Both the position numbers and the translations under genes were made by a program. The notes under the pieces are model-generated. The model did no database searches. It saw nothing but the letters and a program-made list of their open reading frames with translations, and was not told the origin of the DNA. Shown piece after piece: positions 25,235 through 33,765 of a stretch of DNA of 64,000 bases. Origin of the DNA: Mycobacterium szulgai (lineage in GTDB: Bacteria > Actinomycetota > Actinomycetes > Mycobacteriales > Mycobacteriaceae). The first letter of the stretch is position 1; the number at the start of each line of letters is the position of its first letter. Where the stretch lies: contig NZ_LQPW01000132.1 in assembly GCF_002116635.1 (NCBI RefSeq), positions 1 to 64,000 of the forward strand. The letters are read 5' to 3'.

Positions 25235-26379
25235 GATTGGTACCCCAGACGTTTGGCGGCCAATGCGGTGAGTATTTCGGTGGTTCCGCCGCCGATGCCA
25301 AGAATCCTCATGTCGCGGTATTGGCGCTCGATTTCGGATTCGGCCATGTAACCCATGCCGCCGAACAGCTGAACGGCTTGGTGGGCCACCCATTCGCCGG
25401 CCTTCACCGCGGTGTTCTTGGCGAAACAGACCTCCGCGATGAGGTCGGTCTCACCGGCGAGTTGACGTTCCACCACATGGCGCGAGTAGACACGTGCGAC
25501 GTCGATGCGGCGGGCCATGTCGGCGAGCGTGTTCTGCACCGCTTGCCGTGAGATCAGTGGACGGCCAAAGGTTTGCCGGTCCCGGCACCACTGCGCGGTA
25601 ATATCCAGACACCGTTGCGCGCTCGAATACGCCTGCGCGGCAAGGGCGATGCGCTCGGCGACGAATGCCTGCGCGATCTGGGCGAAGCCGCTGTTCTCGG
25701 CGCCGACGAGATTGGCCTTCGGAACCCGCACGTCGGTATAGGACAGTTCGGCGGTGTCAGAGGAGCGCCAGCCCATCTTGTCCAGTTTGCGGCTCACTTG
25801 GAAGCCAGGCGTGCCCTTCTCGACCACGATCAGCGAAACGCCCGCCGCGCCGGGGCCTCCCGTGCGCGCCGCGGTAACCACGAAGTCGGCACGAACCCCG
25901 GAAGTGATGTAGGTCTTGGCGCCGTTGATGACGTACTCGTCTCCGTCGGAGACGGCCGCGGTGCGCAGATGCCCGACGTCGGAGCCGCCGCCGGGTTCGG
26001 TGATGGCCAGCGCACCGATCTTGTCGCCGGCCAGCGTAGGGCGCACGAACTTCTCGATCAGGCGCTCGTCGCCTGAGGCGATCATGTGCGGAACCGCTAT
26101 CCCGCAGGTGAACAGCGATGCGAAAACGCCTCCCGGGGAACCGGATTGGTGCATTTCTTCGCAGACGATCACCGAGTCGGCGCCGTCGCCGCCACCACCG
26201 CCGGCCGACTCGGGCAGCCCGGCGCCCAACAGGCCGGTGGCTCCGGCGCGCCGGTGCAAATCGCGCGGCAGCTCGCCGGTGCGTTCCCACTCCTCGACGT
26301 TGGGCAGGATCTCTCGTTCAGCGAACGCGCGCACCGTCTTTCGCAGCTGATCGCGCTCGGGCGTGTTCCAAATGTTCAC
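25231..26379 (-). CDS. fadE13: Acyl-CoA dehydrogenase FadE13 (Rv0975c-like)
   Basis: A 382-residue acyl-CoA dehydrogenase starting at a GTG (VNIWNTPERDQLRKTVRAFAE). It has ALAITEPGGGSDVGHLRT, YVINGAKTYITSG, DRQTFGRPLISRQAVQN and FGGMGYMAESEIERQYRDM. Both ends overlap neighbouring genes by four bases (GTGA type), indicating a coupled operon. The isovaleryl- or citronellyl-CoA dehydrogenase type is a reasonable guess from context. Confidence 0.92.
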   Translation of the reverse strand: MNIWNTPERDQLRKTVRAFAEREILPNVEEWERTGELPRDLHRRAGATGLLGAGLPESAGGGGGDGADSVIVCEEMHQSGSPGGVFASLFTCGIAVPHMIASGDERLIEKFVRPTLAGDKIGALAITEPGGGSDVGHLRTAAVSDGDEYVINGAKTYITSGVRADFVVTAARTGGPGAAGVSLIVVEKGTPGFQVSRKLDKMGWRSSDTAELSYTDVRVPKANLVGAENSGFAQIAQAFVAERIALAAQAYSSAQRCLDITAQWCRDRQTFGRPLISRQAVQNTLADMARRIDVARVYSRHVVERQLAGETDLIAEVCFAKNTAVKAGEWVAHQAVQLFGGMGYMAESEIERQYRDMRILGIGGGTTEILTALAAKRLGYQS

Positions 26380-28112
26380 AAAAGCCTCTCTGGAATATCG
26401 ACGTGTCGGCTGCGCAACCATTCGCCCAACCCCTTGGCCTGCGGATCGAATCGCGCCTGGTACGCGACGCCCTGACCGAGGATCCCTTCGATGACGAAGT
26501 TCACCGCCCGCAGATTGGGCAGTACATGACGGGTGACCTCTAGGTCGGCGGCTTCCGGGAGCAGCTCCTTGAGCAGCTCGACGGTCAAAGTATTGGCCAG
26601 CCAACGCCACTGGTCGTCGGTGCGCACCCACACTCCGACGTTGGCTGACCCGCCCTTGTCGCCGCTACGGGCACCGGCGATCAGGCCCAGTGGCGCTCGG
26701 CGGGTCGGACCGGTGGGCAATGGGTCCGGCAACGCCGGCGGATCGGCCGGGGCCAGCTCTAAAGTCTCGGTTGCGCAAGGGATTTCGGTGCGAGTGCCGT
26801 CGTGATGCACCGCGACGTGCGGCACCTGGGTCGCCGCCACATAGCCGGCGGTGAACACGCCGTACACCTGCCCTTCGCCGGGCGGGGCGGTGACGGTGAA
26901 ACCCGGATAGCTGGCCAGGGCCAATTCGACCGCGGCCGAGGAGAATTGGCGACCTACATTGGCCGGATCGGGATCACGGACCACGCAGCGCAGCAGTGCG
27001 CTGGCGGCCTCCTCGGTGTCCGCGTCGGGGTGGTCGGTGCGGGCCAGGGTCCACTCGAGTTCGGCGGGCTTGACGGTCAGGCTGGATTCCAGCTGGCGGC
27101 GCACCAATTCCGCTTTGGCTTCGATGTCCAGGCCGGTCAGCACGAACGTCATGGCATTACGGAAGCCGCCGATGCTGTTCAGTGACACCTTCAGGGTGGG
27201 CGGTGGCGGCTCGCCAACCACACCGCTGATGCGCACTCGGTCGGGTCCGTCGGACGACAGCTCGATGGTGTCCATACGGGCGGTTACGTCTGGGTTGGCG
27301 TACCGCGCGCCGGTGATCTCGTAGAGCAATTGCGCGGTGACGGTGTCGACGCTGACCAGGCCGCCGGTGCCGGGGTGCTTGGTGATCACCGCGGAGCCGT
27401 CGCCGTTGACCTCGGCCAGGGGGAAGCCGGCGTGGAGGAGGCCGGAGGAGTCCGAAATTTCGGTGAAGAACGCGTAGTTGCCGCCGGTGGCCTGAACGCC
27501 ACATTCGATGACATGCCCGGCGACAACGGCACCGGCGAGCTGGTTGTAATCGGTGCGGCCCCAGCCGAAGTGAGCGGCGGCTGACCCGACGATCACCGAG
27601 GCGTCGGTGACACGGCCGGTCACCACCACGTCGGCCCCGGCATGAAGGCAGTCGGCGATGCCCCATGCGCCCAGGTAGGCGTTCGCGGTGAGCGGCGAGC
27701 CGAGGCCGAGTTCGGCCGCGCGGGCCTGCAGGTCGTCGCCTTCGACATGGGCCACCTGGGCCGGGATGCCCAGCCGTTGCGCAAGGGCACGAACCGCGTC
27801 GGCCAGCCCGGCGGGATTGAGGCCCCCGGCGTTGGCGACGATCCGCACTTCGTGGTCGACGGCCAGCCCCAGGCAATCTTCGAGCTGGGTCAAGAACGTC
27901 TTGGCGTAACCCCGGTCCGGGTTCTTCATCCGGTCGCGGCCAAGGATCAGCATGGTCAGTTCGGCCAGGTAGTCGCCGGTGAGGTAGTCAACTTCGCCGC
28001 CGGTGAGCATCTCGCGCATGGCCGACAGCCGGTCGCCGTAAAAGCCCGAGCAGTTCGCGATACGCACGGCATTGGAGACGGCATGAGAACCGGCCCTGGA
28101 AACGGCAGCCAT
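26376..28112 (-). CDS. DUF1446 / AtuA-like acyclic terpene utilisation protein (Rv0976c-like)
   Basis: A 578-residue protein of the DUF1446 (AtuA) family. Markers are VRIANCSGFYGDRLSAM at the N terminus, VDYLTGDYLAELTM, VTGRVTDASVIVG and, near the C terminus, LIAGARSGDKGGSANVGVWV. AtuA is encoded in the Pseudomonas citronellol/geraniol degradation cluster, but its reaction is not established. As first gene of this minus-strand operon it travels with a carboxylase, two dehydrogenases and a hydratase. Its final codons overlap fadE13. Confidence 0.85.
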   Translation of the reverse strand: MAAVSRAGSHAVSNAVRIANCSGFYGDRLSAMREMLTGGEVDYLTGDYLAELTMLILGRDRMKNPDRGYAKTFLTQLEDCLGLAVDHEVRIVANAGGLNPAGLADAVRALAQRLGIPAQVAHVEGDDLQARAAELGLGSPLTANAYLGAWGIADCLHAGADVVVTGRVTDASVIVGSAAAHFGWGRTDYNQLAGAVVAGHVIECGVQATGGNYAFFTEISDSSGLLHAGFPLAEVNGDGSAVITKHPGTGGLVSVDTVTAQLLYEITGARYANPDVTARMDTIELSSDGPDRVRISGVVGEPPPPTLKVSLNSIGGFRNAMTFVLTGLDIEAKAELVRRQLESSLTVKPAELEWTLARTDHPDADTEEAASALLRCVVRDPDPANVGRQFSSAAVELALASYPGFTVTAPPGEGQVYGVFTAGYVAATQVPHVAVHHDGTRTEIPCATETLELAPADPPALPDPLPTGPTRRAPLGLIAGARSGDKGGSANVGVWVRTDDQWRWLANTLTVELLKELLPEAADLEVTRHVLPNLRAVNFVIEGILGQGVAYQARFDPQAKGLGEWLRSRHVDIPERLL

Positions 28113-28339
28113 GCGCGTCCTCCCTCCGTTGGGATTATTCGGCCGGCGAGATCAACCAACCAACCGGTAGGTCAGCATAGCCCGATCGAAATAACGAGGG
28201 GTGAATACCCGCCTGGAACCCGTTTTGGCCAGCAGCAGGTCACCGATTACCCTTTGAGTAACAAGTCGCCGTTCGGCCGACCGGCCATGCCGCGCGACAC
28301 GCCCGACCCGAAACCCCAATCGAGGAGTAAGGCCCGACC

Positions 28340-28513
28340 ATGGCCGTACCTAAGCGCAGGATGTCGCGCGCGAATACCCGAAGCCGGCGCTCGCAGTGGA
28401 AGGCCACTAAGACCGATCTGGTCGGCGTCAACGTGGGCGGCCACAAGCACAAGGTGCCGCGCCGGCTGCTCAAGGCTGCCCGGCTCGGCCTCATCGATCT
28501 CGACAAGCGCTAG
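28340..28513 (+). CDS. rpmF: 50S ribosomal protein L32
   Basis: A 57-residue ribosomal protein that begins MAVPKRRMSRANTRSRRSQW. The sequence has no Cys, so it is the zinc-independent form of L32. A GAGGAG ribosome binding site precedes the ATG by about 13 bases. It stands alone between the AtuA-like gene and mprA. H37Rv has PE_PGRS genes on both sides of rpmF, which are absent here. A hairpin follows at 28526-28553. Confidence 0.95.
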   Translation: MAVPKRRMSRANTRSRRSQWKATKTDLVGVNVGGHKHKVPRRLLKAARLGLIDLDKR

Positions 28514-28525
28514 CCGCGATCACAG

Positions 28526-28553
28526 CTGCCCCACCAGTCTCTAGGTGGGCCAG
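28526..28553 (+). terminator. Hairpin 12 bases after rpmF
   Basis: An inverted repeat of ten bases with one mismatch (CTGCCCCACC pairing with GGTGGGCCAG) surrounds an eight-base loop just after the rpmF stop. No T-run follows, as is common for mycobacterial terminators. Confidence 0.5.
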
Positions 28554-28560
28554 GTACATC

Positions 28561-28611
28561 TTTGCCCGCCACGTGAGCGACAGTTTTCGGTGTCGCTCGG
28601 AGGTGGGCAAA
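28561..28611. other. Long interrupted hairpin between rpmF and mprA
   Basis: The outer arms TTTGCCCGCC and GGTGGGCAAA pair with one mismatch. The inner arms GAGCGACA and TGTCGCTC pair perfectly around an eight-base loop, and a short internal loop separates the two stems. It could be a second terminator, a 5' leader element for mprA or a repeat family member. Confidence 0.5.
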
Positions 28612-28690
28612 CGAACCATTTTTCCCGTCAGGGACCAATGTGACGGATGTGGTTCGAGTTTGCCGGGCAACGGCTCCGCATCGGCGCGTC

Positions 28691-28707
28691 TCTCAGCCCT
28701 GTCTCAG
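28691..28707 (+). promoter_or_regulatory. Candidate MprA box upstream of mprA
   Basis: The direct repeat TCTCAG-N5-TCTCAG (28691-28696 and 28702-28707, one helical turn apart) lies 22 bases before the mprA start. MprA is known to bind direct repeats in its own promoter, and the same repeat with the same spacing occurs before pepD. Confidence 0.55.
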
Positions 28708-28729
28708 GCGTTCGTACGAAACTAGTTCC

Positions 28730-29419
28730 GTGCGGATACTTGTCGTCGACGACGATCGCGCAGTACGCGAGTCGCTGCGCAGGTCGCTTTCTTTCAATGG
28801 TTACTCCGTTGAGCTGGCCCACGACGGGCTCGAGGCCCTGGAGATGATTGCCAGCGATCGACCTGACGCGTTGGTGCTCGATGTCATGATGCCGCGGCTC
28901 GACGGACTCGAGGTGTGCCGTCAACTCCGCAGCACCGGTGATGACCTGCCCATTCTGGTGCTGACCGCGCGCGACTCGGTATCCGAGCGGGTGGCCGGCC
29001 TGGACGCGGGCGCCGACGACTACCTGCCGAAGCCGTTCGCTCTCGAAGAGCTGCTGGCGCGGATGCGGGCGCTGCTGCGCCGCACCAAACCCGACGACGA
29101 CACCGCCGAGTCGGTAGCCATGCGCTTCTCCGACCTGGCATTGGACCCGGTGACCCGCGAAGTCACCCGCGGCCAGCGCCGGATCAGCCTCACCCGCACC
29201 GAGTTCGCCCTGCTGGAGATGCTGATCGCCAATCCGCGCCGGGTGCTGACCCGCAGCCGCATCCTGGAAGAGGTGTGGGGATTCGACTTTCCCACCTCCG
29301 GCAACGCGCTGGAGGTCTATGTCGGGTATCTGCGCCGCAAAACCGAGGCCGATGGCGAGCCGCGGCTGATCCACACCGTGCGCGGCGTGGGTTACGTGCT
29401 TCGCGAAACACCGCCCTGA
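28730..29419 (+). CDS. mprA: Response regulator MprA
   Basis: A 229-residue OmpR-family response regulator. The receiver domain has the acidic triad DDD at 7-9, phosphoacceptor Asp51 in LVLDVMMPRLDG, Thr in LVLTARDS and Lys in LPKPFA. The C-terminal winged helix shows LTRTEFALLEMLIANP and VLTRSRILEEVWG. The start is GTG (VRILVVDDD), because upstream codons do not fit the family. MprA controls the envelope and SDS stress response, sigB, sigE and pepD in M. tuberculosis. The stop and the mprB ATG overlap (TGATG). Confidence 0.96.
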   Translation: MRILVVDDDRAVRESLRRSLSFNGYSVELAHDGLEALEMIASDRPDALVLDVMMPRLDGLEVCRQLRSTGDDLPILVLTARDSVSERVAGLDAGADDYLPKPFALEELLARMRALLRRTKPDDDTAESVAMRFSDLALDPVTREVTRGQRRISLTRTEFALLEMLIANPRRVLTRSRILEEVWGFDFPTSGNALEVYVGYLRRKTEADGEPRLIHTVRGVGYVLRETPP

Positions 29420-30951
29420 TGAGTTGGTTCCGTCGCCCTCCCCGGGCGGGCCGCGCACCGCTGAGAGCTACCAGCTCGCTGTCCCTGCGGTGGCGGGTGA
29501 TGCTGCTGGCAATGTCGATGGTCGCGATGGTCGTCGTGCTGATGTCGTTCGCCGTATACGCGGTGATCTCGGCAGCGCTCTACAGCGACATCGACAACCA
29601 GCTGCAAAGCCGGGCGCAGTTGCTGATCGCCAGCGGCTCGCTGGCCGCCGATCCCGGCAAGGCCATCGAAGGCACCGCCTACTCCGACGTCAACGCGATG
29701 CTGGTGAACCCGGGCCATTCCATCTACACCGCTAATCAGCCCGGGCAGACGCTGCCCGTCGGCACGCCGGAGAAAGCGGTGATCCGCGGCGATCTGTTCA
29801 TGTCCCGGCGCACTGCATCCGATCAGCGGGTGCTTGCCATTCACCTGCCCAGCGGCAGCTCACTGCTGATCTCCAAGAGCCTGAAGCCCACCGAAGCGGT
29901 CATGACCAAATTGCGCGCGGTGCTGCTTATTGTCGGTGGCGTCGGCGTGGCAGTGGCCGCGGTGGCCGGCGGGATGGTCACCAGGGCCGGGCTGCGCCCG
30001 GTGGGCCGGCTCACTGAAGCCGCCGAACGCGTGGCGCGAACCGACGACCTGCGACCCATCCCCGTCTTCGGCAGTGACGAACTGGCCAGGCTCACCGAAG
30101 CGTTCAACCTGATGCTGCGAGCGCTGGCCGAGTCCCGGGAACGGCAGGCTCGGCTGGTCACAGATGCCGGGCACGAATTGCGCACCCCGCTGACATCGCT
30201 GCGCACCAACGTCGAACTGCTGATCGCTTCCATGGCACCCGGTGCGCCGCGGCTACCCGAGCAGGAGATGGTCGATCTGCGCGCCGATGTACTGGCCCAG
30301 ATCGAGGAATTATCCACGCTGGTAGGCGATTTGGTGGACCTCACCCGCGGCGACGCCGGCGAAGTCGTGCACGAGCCGGTGGACATGGCCGACGTGGTGG
30401 ACCGCAGCCTGGAGCGGGTCCGCCGGCGGCGTAACGACATCCACTTCGACGTCCAGGCCATTCCCTGGCAGGTTTACGGCGACGCGGCCATGCTTTCGCG
30501 TGCGGTGCTCAATCTGATGGACAACGCGGCGAAGTGGAGCCCACCGGGCGGCCATGTCGGCGTGGTGCTGCGACAGCTCGACCCGTCGCACGCCGAGCTG
30601 GTGGTTTCCGATCGCGGTCCGGGCATCCCGCCCCAAGAGCGCCGTCTGGTGTTCGAGCGCTTCTACCGGTCGACGTCGGCGCGGGCGATGCCCGGTTCCG
30701 GCTTGGGGTTAGCCATCGTCAAACAGGTGGTACTCAACCACGGTGGCTCGCTGCGCGTCGAGGAAACCGAGCCGGGCGGCCAGCCCCCTGGAACCGCGAT
30801 CTACGTGCTGTTACCCGGTCGGCCGATGCCGTCCACGGGCGCGGCTACGCCCCAGTCCGGTGCTGCGGCGAACGGGTTCGCAGACAGCGAGAACTCTCGG
30901 GCTTCGGCGAACGTTATCTCAGAGGATTCTCAGTCCGCGCGCGCAAGGTAG
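29419..30951 (+). CDS. mprB: Sensor histidine kinase MprB
   Basis: A 510-residue membrane sensor kinase. The first transmembrane helix lies around residues 28-52, an extracellular domain of about 130 residues follows, the second helix is near 165-190, and then a HAMP domain. The H-box is TDAGHELRTPL near residue 250. The ATPase domain has NLMDNAAKWSPPGG, SDRGPGIPPQER and GSGLGLAIVKQVV. MprB is inhibited by DnaK binding its periplasmic domain and activates MprA under envelope stress. The gene overlaps mprA by one base, and its 3' end carries the pepD-proximal MprA-type box. Confidence 0.96.
   Translation: MSWFRRPPRAGRAPLRATSSLSLRWRVMLLAMSMVAMVVVLMSFAVYAVISAALYSDIDNQLQSRAQLLIASGSLAADPGKAIEGTAYSDVNAMLVNPGHSIYTANQPGQTLPVGTPEKAVIRGDLFMSRRTASDQRVLAIHLPSGSSLLISKSLKPTEAVMTKLRAVLLIVGGVGVAVAAVAGGMVTRAGLRPVGRLTEAAERVARTDDLRPIPVFGSDELARLTEAFNLMLRALAESRERQARLVTDAGHELRTPLTSLRTNVELLIASMAPGAPRLPEQEMVDLRADVLAQIEELSTLVGDLVDLTRGDAGEVVHEPVDMADVVDRSLERVRRRRNDIHFDVQAIPWQVYGDAAMLSRAVLNLMDNAAKWSPPGGHVGVVLRQLDPSHAELVVSDRGPGIPPQERRLVFERFYRSTSARAMPGSGLGLAIVKQVVLNHGGSLRVEETEPGGQPPGTAIYVLLPGRPMPSTGAATPQSGAAANGFADSENSRASANVISEDSQSARAR
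30917..30933 (+). promoter_or_regulatory. Candidate MprA box upstream of pepD, inside mprB
   Basis: TCTCAG occurs at 30917-30922 and 30928-30933, with the same five-base spacer length as before mprA. It lies inside the mprB 3' end, about 115 bases before the pepD ATG, and may allow pepD transcription separate from mprAB. Confidence 0.5.
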
Positions 30952-31046
30952 TGGTGCGGTTACTGTTGAAAACCACATCCATGCTTGCCGCGCATGGCCA
31001 AGCTTCCTAGGAAGCCAAGAAACAAGAGGAAGAGCGACTTAGCGAC

Positions 31047-32495
31047 ATGACGAATCACCCGAGGTATTCGCCACCGCCGCAGCAGCCGGGATATCGCGCG
31101 CCTAATCAGCCTGTGCCCCCCGCTTATGCCCAGGGGCCGGCGTACAACCAGCAGTTCGATTGGCGCCGCCAGCAGTCGCCGTCCTCCCAAACAAGCCAGT
31201 TCCGGCAACCCTACGAGGGTTTCAGTGGCACCGGGGCCGGCCCGATACCCGGCGGTACCGGGGCCGGGCCGATCCCGGGTGGGACGGGTCCCGGGCCGAT
31301 CCCCGGGGGCACCGGGCCGGGGCCCATACCCGGGATGCTCCCGCCGATGGGCCCGATCGGTCCGCCGCCCACGGTCATCCGCCAAAGAAGGCCTCGCGCG
31401 GGAATGTTGGCCGTCGGCGCGCTGACCATCGCAGTGGTATCGGCCGGCATTGGCGGTGCGGCGGCATCGGTCGTCGAACTCAACCGCTCACCTGCCGGCC
31501 TGAATGGCGGGTCCTCGGCGACGGGTGCTGCTCCCAGCGTCCCAGCGGCCAACATGCCGCCCGGCTCGGTGGAGCAGGTGGCCTCCAAAGTGGTGCCCAG
31601 CGTCGTAATGCTCGAGACCGACATGGGCAGACAGTCGGAGGAGGGCTCGGGCGTCATCCTGTCCGCCGATGGCCTGATCATGACCAACAACCACGTTGTG
31701 GCGGCCGCCGCGAAGCCGCCGGCCGGCCCGCCGCCCAAAACCACGGTGACGTTCTCCGACGGCCGTACCGCGTCGTTCACAGTGGTCGGGGCCGACCCCA
31801 CCAGCGATATCGCCGTCGTCCGCGTTCAGGGCGTTTCCAACCTCACTCCGATCGCCATCGGCTCTTCCTCGGATCTGCGGGTCGGTCAGCCGGTGGTGGC
31901 TATCGGGTCGCCGCTGGGCTTGGCGGGCACGGTTACCACCGGGATCGTCAGCGCGCTCAACCGGCCGGTGTCCACGACGGGCGAGTCGGGCAACCAGAAC
32001 ACCGTGCTGGACGCCATTCAGACCGACGCCGCGATCAACCCCGGTAACTCCGGCGGCGCGTTGGTCAACATGGGCGGCCAACTCGTCGGCGTCAACTCGG
32101 CCATCGCCACGCTCGGCGCCGATTCCGGTGACGCGCAGAGCGGCTCGATCGGACTCGGCTTCGCCATTCCGATCAACCAGGCCAAGCGCATCGCCGACGA
32201 GTTGATCAGCACCGGCAAGGCGTCACACGCCTCACTCGGGGTGCAGGTGACCACCGACAAGGGCGTTCCGGGGGCGAAGGTCGTCGACGTCGTGCAAAAC
32301 GGTGCCGCCGCCAACGCCGGCTTACCCAAGGGCGTCGTCGTCACCAAGGTCGACGACCGCCCGATCAACAGCGCCGATGCACTGGTCGCGGCGGTGCGGT
32401 CCAAGGCGCCGGGCGACAAGGTCACGCTGACCTTCCAGGATCCGTCGGGTAGTAATCGCACTGTGCAGGTCACGCTGGGTAAGGCGGAACAGTGA
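31047..32495 (+). CDS. pepD: HtrA-like serine protease PepD
   Basis: A 482-residue membrane-anchored DegP/HtrA protease. The cytoplasmic N terminus is Pro/Gln rich and carries four nine-residue GTGxGPIPG repeats, and one transmembrane helix lies near residues 117-140. The protease domain has the triad His216 (MTNNHVV), Asp254 (PTSDIAVV) and Ser335 (NPGNSGGAL). The C-terminal PDZ domain includes GLPKGVVVTKVDDRPI. It is exported to act on misfolded envelope proteins and is regulated by MprAB. A GAGGAAGAG ribosome binding site precedes the ATG. Confidence 0.95.
   Translation: MTNHPRYSPPPQQPGYRAPNQPVPPAYAQGPAYNQQFDWRRQQSPSSQTSQFRQPYEGFSGTGAGPIPGGTGAGPIPGGTGPGPIPGGTGPGPIPGMLPPMGPIGPPPTVIRQRRPRAGMLAVGALTIAVVSAGIGGAAASVVELNRSPAGLNGGSSATGAAPSVPAANMPPGSVEQVASKVVPSVVMLETDMGRQSEEGSGVILSADGLIMTNNHVVAAAAKPPAGPPPKTTVTFSDGRTASFTVVGADPTSDIAVVRVQGVSNLTPIAIGSSSDLRVGQPVVAIGSPLGLAGTVTTGIVSALNRPVSTTGESGNQNTVLDAIQTDAAINPGNSGGALVNMGGQLVGVNSAIATLGADSGDAQSGSIGLGFAIPINQAKRIADELISTGKASHASLGVQVTTDKGVPGAKVVDVVQNGAAANAGLPKGVVVTKVDDRPINSADALVAAVRSKAPGDKVTLTFQDPSGSNRTVQVTLGKAEQ
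31227..31334 (+). repeat. Four 27-bp repeats in the pepD N-terminal region
   Basis: Four in-frame imperfect 27-base units encode GTGAGPIPG twice and GTGPGPIPG twice, a Gly/Pro-rich flexible segment between the N terminus and the transmembrane helix. Confidence 0.85.
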
Positions 32496-33040
32496 TGAAG
32501 GTCGATCCGCAGTTGTCTGAGCTCGGTTATACGGTTGCACCCATGGAACAGGGTGCGGAGTTGGTAGTCGGCCGGGCACTCGTCGTCGTCGTCGACGATC
32601 GCACCGCCCACGGGGATGAGGACCACAGCGGCCCGCTGGTCACCGAATTGCTCACCGAAGCCGGATTCGTCGTCGACGGGGTGGTAGCGGTCGAGGCCGA
32701 CGAGGTCGAGATCCGAAATGCGCTCAACACCGCGGTGATCGGCGGCGTTGACCTGGTGGTGTCCGTCGGCGGGACCGGAGTGACGCCTCGCGATGTCACC
32801 CCGGAAGCCACCCGCGACATTCTGGACCGGGAGATCCTCGGCATCGCCGAGGCCATCCGCGCCTCGGGCCTTTCCGCGGGCATCGTCGACGCCGGCCTGT
32901 CCCGCGGCCTGGCGGGTGTTTCGGGCAGCACGCTGGTGGTCAACCTTGCCGGCTCCCGCTATGCGGTGCGCGACGGTATGGCGACGCTGAATCCGCTGGC
33001 CGCCCACATCATTGGGCAATTGTCGAGTTTGGAGATCTGA
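32495..33040 (+). CDS. moaB2: Molybdopterin adenylyltransferase-like protein MoaB2
   Basis: A 181-residue MoaB/MogA-fold protein. Markers are RALVVVVDDRTA, DLVVSVGGTGVTPRDVTPEAT, GLSRGLAGVSGSTLVVNLAGS. The GGTG and NLAGS loops bind molybdopterin in this family. The ATG at 32495 shares one base with the pepD stop; the GTG immediately before is also possible. MoaB2 sits in the mprAB-pepD operon in M. tuberculosis, where it has been linked to sigma factor E as well as to molybdenum cofactor synthesis. Confidence 0.9.
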   Translation: MKVDPQLSELGYTVAPMEQGAELVVGRALVVVVDDRTAHGDEDHSGPLVTELLTEAGFVVDGVVAVEADEVEIRNALNTAVIGGVDLVVSVGGTGVTPRDVTPEATRDILDREILGIAEAIRASGLSAGIVDAGLSRGLAGVSGSTLVVNLAGSRYAVRDGMATLNPLAAHIIGQLSSLEI

Positions 33041-33055
33041 CCCGAGCCGGTTGCG

Positions 33056-33508
33056 CTATTGGGATTCGGCCTCCGCGCGGGGTCCGTGCTCTGGTGTCGG
33101 TGCCCCGCCGCCGTGCTTGCCGGACGAGCTTCCATTGGTCTGCGCGAGTAGGTCGCGGATTTCGGTGAGCAGCACGACTTGCGCGTCGTCGGCCTGCTCG
33201 ACCTCGCCCTTCTTGCGCAGCGTGCTGTAGGGCAGGACGACCAGGAAATACACGACCGCCGCGACGAGGATGAAGTTGATCGCGGCCGACAACAGGATGT
33301 TCAGGTCGATGGTTTGACCGCCGCCGATGCTGATCTTCAAGGCGCCTACGTTGGACTGCTCGTTTACCCCGATCCGGTTGATCAGCGGCGTGATGATGCT
33401 GTCGGTGAACTTCGTGACCAACGCCGTGAATGCCGTACCGATGACCACCGCGACCGAGAGGTCGACGATATTGCCCCGCGAGAGAAATTCTTTGAACCCT
33501 TTGAGCAT
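33056..33508 (-). CDS. mscL: Large-conductance mechanosensitive channel MscL
   Basis: A 150-residue channel subunit starting at MLKGFKEFLSRGNIVDLSVAVVIG. The first helix (about 14-43) has the gating segment SVAVVIGTAFTALVTKF, and the second (about 69-95) includes NFILVAAVVYFLVV. A charged cytoplasmic helix and a disordered tail follow. It releases solutes on hypo-osmotic shock. The start is set by family homology rather than by the longer open frame. It is the last conserved gene before the lower-GC island. Confidence 0.95.
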   Translation of the reverse strand: MLKGFKEFLSRGNIVDLSVAVVIGTAFTALVTKFTDSIITPLINRIGVNEQSNVGALKISIGGGQTIDLNILLSAAINFILVAAVVYFLVVLPYSTLRKKGEVEQADDAQVVLLTEIRDLLAQTNGSSSGKHGGGAPTPEHGPRAEAESQ

Positions 33509-33617
33509 CGAACGTCCTTTCTGCAGTGGACAGCTGCTAATCCCCGGGTGACCCAAGGAAAACCTAACCCAGCCGAGGCAATTTGCCACGGTGCGCAGAC
33601 CACTATGTTGTGATGGG

Positions 33618-33676
33618 CGCGGCGGCGTGTGCCGCCTCGCGTTGAGCGTCCGCGGGGTCGGGGTCAGCCGGACGCT
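33618..33676. other. Two hairpins between mscL and the ABC operon
   Basis: The 257 bases between mscL and the ABC ATPase hold no gene. GGCGGC-GTGT-GCCGCC forms a tight hairpin (33621-33636), and AGCGTCCG at 33645-33652 pairs with CGGACGCT at 33669-33676 across a 16-base loop. They may insulate the divergent transcripts or mark the island edge. Confidence 0.45.
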
Positions 33677-33693
33677 GAGACTGAAGTAGGTAC

Positions 33694-33722
33694 TTACACA
33701 AGCAATCCAACAGGTGTTTAAT
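33694..33722 (+). promoter_or_regulatory. Candidate promoter of the ABC/biosynthetic operon
   Basis: TTACAC (33694-33699) and TTTAAT (33717-33722) are separated by 17 bases in a visibly AT-rich patch, 44 bases before the ABC ATPase ATG. Both match the vegetative -35 and -10 consensus only partly. Confidence 0.35.
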
Positions 33723-33765
33723 AGTCCCCGGCTACACCACGCGAAACTGCGCAGCAGAGGACTCG

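Noticed and set aside
33509..33765. Short open frames between mscL and the ABC operon
   Set aside because: None has a ribosome binding site or coding bias; the interval looks regulatory.
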